Part shown: one piece after another, positions 62,858 through 64,000 of the stretch
Layout of the letters: every line of letters starts with the position of its first letter
Numbering within the stretch: position 1 is the stretch's first letter
DNA from: Salinicola endophyticus
GTDB lineage: Bacteria; Pseudomonadota; Gammaproteobacteria; Pseudomonadales; Halomonadaceae
Reading direction: 5' to 3'
Assembly: GCF_040536835.1 (NCBI RefSeq)
Contig: NZ_CP159578.1
Location: forward strand, 4,154,001 to 4,218,000
Length of the DNA: 64,000 bases
Notes under the pieces: generated by a model
What the model was told of the DNA's origin: nothing
What the model saw: the letters and a program-made list of their open reading frames with translations, nothing else
Database searches by the model: none
Position numbers and translations under genes: made by a program

Positions 62858-64000
62858 TCAGGCGTGCTTCAGGTGGAAGGATTTCGGCCGTGTCAGCGTC
62901 TCGTAGCCGACCTGCGACAGCGAACAGCCGCGTCCGGACTGCTTGACCCCGGTCCAGGCCAGCGCCGGGTCGAGATAGTCACAGCGGTTGGTGAACACGG
63001 TACCCGCCTCGAGGCGGGCGGCGAGTGCCTCGCCCATGGCCAGATCGCGGGTGAACACGGCGGCGGTGAGGCCGAACTCGCTATCGTTCATCAGGCGTAC
63101 CGCCTCGTCGTCGTCATCCACCGTCTTGATGCCCACCACCGGCCCGAAGCTCTCCTCGCGCATCACCGCCATATCGTGGGTCACCTGGGTGAGCACCTGG
63201 GGCGCCAGATAGGCGCTGCCCGGCACCGACAGCGGATAGTCAGCGGGGTCGATCCAAGCCTTGGCGCCGGCGGCAACCGCGGCCTCGATCTGCCCGCGTA
63301 CGAAGTCGGCCGCTGCCGGCCGTACCAGCGGCCCCAGCGTGGTCTGCGGGTCGGTGGGGTTGCCCAGCCTGAGCTGGCGCACCCAGGCCACCGCGCGCTC
63401 GACGAAGGCCTCGGCGATATCGCGATGGACATAGATGCGCTCGATCCCGCAGCAGCTCTGCCCCGAGTTGAAGAAGGCGCCATCCATCACCGCCGGCACG
63501 GCGGCGTCGAGGTCGACGTCGACGTCGGCACGAATATAGGCCGGATCCTTGCCGCCCAGCTCCAGCCCGGTGGCGATGAAGCGCCCCGCCGCATTGCGCT
63601 CGACCATCTCGCCGCCGGCCACCGAGCCGGTGAAGGAGACGTGAGCGATGCGGGAATCGCGGATCAGCGCCTCGGTGTCGGCATGCGCCAGATGCAGGAA
63701 CTGAAACACACCTTCGGGCAATCCGGCGGCCTGGAAGGCTTCATGGATACGCTCAGCGCATAGCGGGGTCTGCGCGGAGTGTTTGAGGATTACCGTATTG
63801 CCCGCCATGATCGCCGGCACCACCGCATTGACGGCGGTCATGAAAGGGAAATTCCAGGGCGCCACGATCAGCGACACGCCCAATGGCTCGCGGGTGATAT
63901 AGCGGGTGAAGCCCGGCTTTTCCGGCAGCCGGATCGGCGCCAGCGCCGACTCGGCGAGCGCGATCATGCCGCGCGCACGCTCCTCGAAGCCGCCGATCTC
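62858..64000 (-). CDS. NAD(P)-dependent aldehyde dehydrogenase (5' end beyond window)
   Basis: 380 codons of an aldehyde dehydrogenase are visible; the frame is open to 64000 (…IGGFEERARG before Met 63967), so the gene begins outside the window. The catalytic glutamate is in LELGGKDPAYI and the nucleophilic cysteine in FNSGQSCCGIERIYV; 'IVAPWNFPFMTAVNAVVPAIMAGNT' is the cofactor-binding segment (PWNFP). It resembles semialdehyde dehydrogenases. Upstream partner of the iron alcohol dehydrogenase in one transcript. Confidence 0.95.
   Translation of the reverse strand, partial: EIGGFEERARGMIALAESALAPIRLPEKPGFTRYITREPLGVSLIVAPWNFPFMTAVNAVVPAIMAGNTVILKHSAQTPLCAERIHEAFQAAGLPEGVFQFLHLAHADTEALIRDSRIAHVSFTGSVAGGEMVERNAAGRFIATGLELGGKDPAYIRADVDVDLDAAVPAVMDGAFFNSGQSCCGIERIYVHRDIAEAFVERAVAWVRQLRLGNPTDPQTTLGPLVRPAAADFVRGQIEAAVAAGAKAWIDPADYPLSVPGSAYLAPQVLTQVTHDMAVMREESFGPVVGIKTVDDDDEAVRLMNDSEFGLTAAVFTRDLAMGEALAARLEAGTVFTNRCDYLDPALAWTGVKQSGRGCSLSQVGYETLTRPKSFHLKHA

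Overview
The window is chromosomal DNA from a high-GC gammaproteobacterium. The gmk-rpoZ-spoT-ridA and oxyR-recG blocks, a divergent trpI-trpBA pair, class II PyrC, UbiC, an OhrR/Ohr pair and YccS point to the Oceanospirillales, most plausibly a Halomonadaceae member (Halomonas, Salinicola, Kushneria or Chromohalobacter). No rRNA or tRNA gene was found, so the genus is inference. Both ends cut a gene: an AraC-type regulator on the left and an aldehyde dehydrogenase on the right.

Layout. 0-5 kb: CynX-type MFS exporter, then a two-gene minus-strand unit of an ATP-grasp ligase and a 664-residue protein with a papain-like Cys-His-Asn pattern. 5-12 kb: inositol-monophosphatase-family enzyme, PRISE-type enone reductase with divergent LysR regulator, ohrR/ohr, RcnB-like protein, DUF924 protein, PAS-GGDEF diguanylate cyclase. 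12-19 kb: YqaA protein; a MocR regulator facing an AlaX-LysE unit; hydroxyacid dehydrogenase, Lrp regulator, class V aminotransferase, histidine phosphatase. 19-26 kb: Fur-boxed siderophore-binding protein and TonB receptor, pyrC with a nitrilase-family amidase, a Xre-RES toxin-antitoxin pair, MFS transporter. 27-41 kb: gmk-rpoZ-spoT-ridA, an AraC-controlled RND pump, a YeeZ-like SDR, oxyR-recG. 41-46.5 kb: a LodA/LodB-type quinone-cofactor oxidase and its flavoprotein maturase, Lrp regulator, zinc alcohol dehydrogenase. 46.5-64 kb: otnK-otnC with a DeoR regulator, yccS, DUF4105-DUF2236 pair, trpI/trpBA, pirin, YceI, HU, rubredoxin-reductase-like protein, ubiC, and an iron alcohol dehydrogenase with an aldehyde dehydrogenase.

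Genes that act together. OhrR should repress ohr through dyads present in both promoters. TrpI should activate trpBA through a TGTGAG-N5-CTCACA dyad. The AraC regulator faces the RND operon across a spacer with three 13-mers set 21 and 84 bp apart. The DeoR regulator has a 9-bp-arm palindrome just upstream of its gene. The Xre antitoxin has a palindrome over the -10 box of its own promoter. The LodB-like flavoprotein should build the cysteine tryptophylquinone of the LodA-like oxidase; three 23-bp direct repeats lie upstream of that operon.

Most promising for new biology: the ATP-grasp/papain-like pair at 1715-4991; the CTQ oxidase operon, whose flavoprotein ends in a domain resembling PqqD/RiPP recognition elements; and yccS, whose conserved N-terminus runs upstream of the first ATG with no standard start codon. 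All functional statements are read from sequence motifs and remembered family features; no database search was possible.
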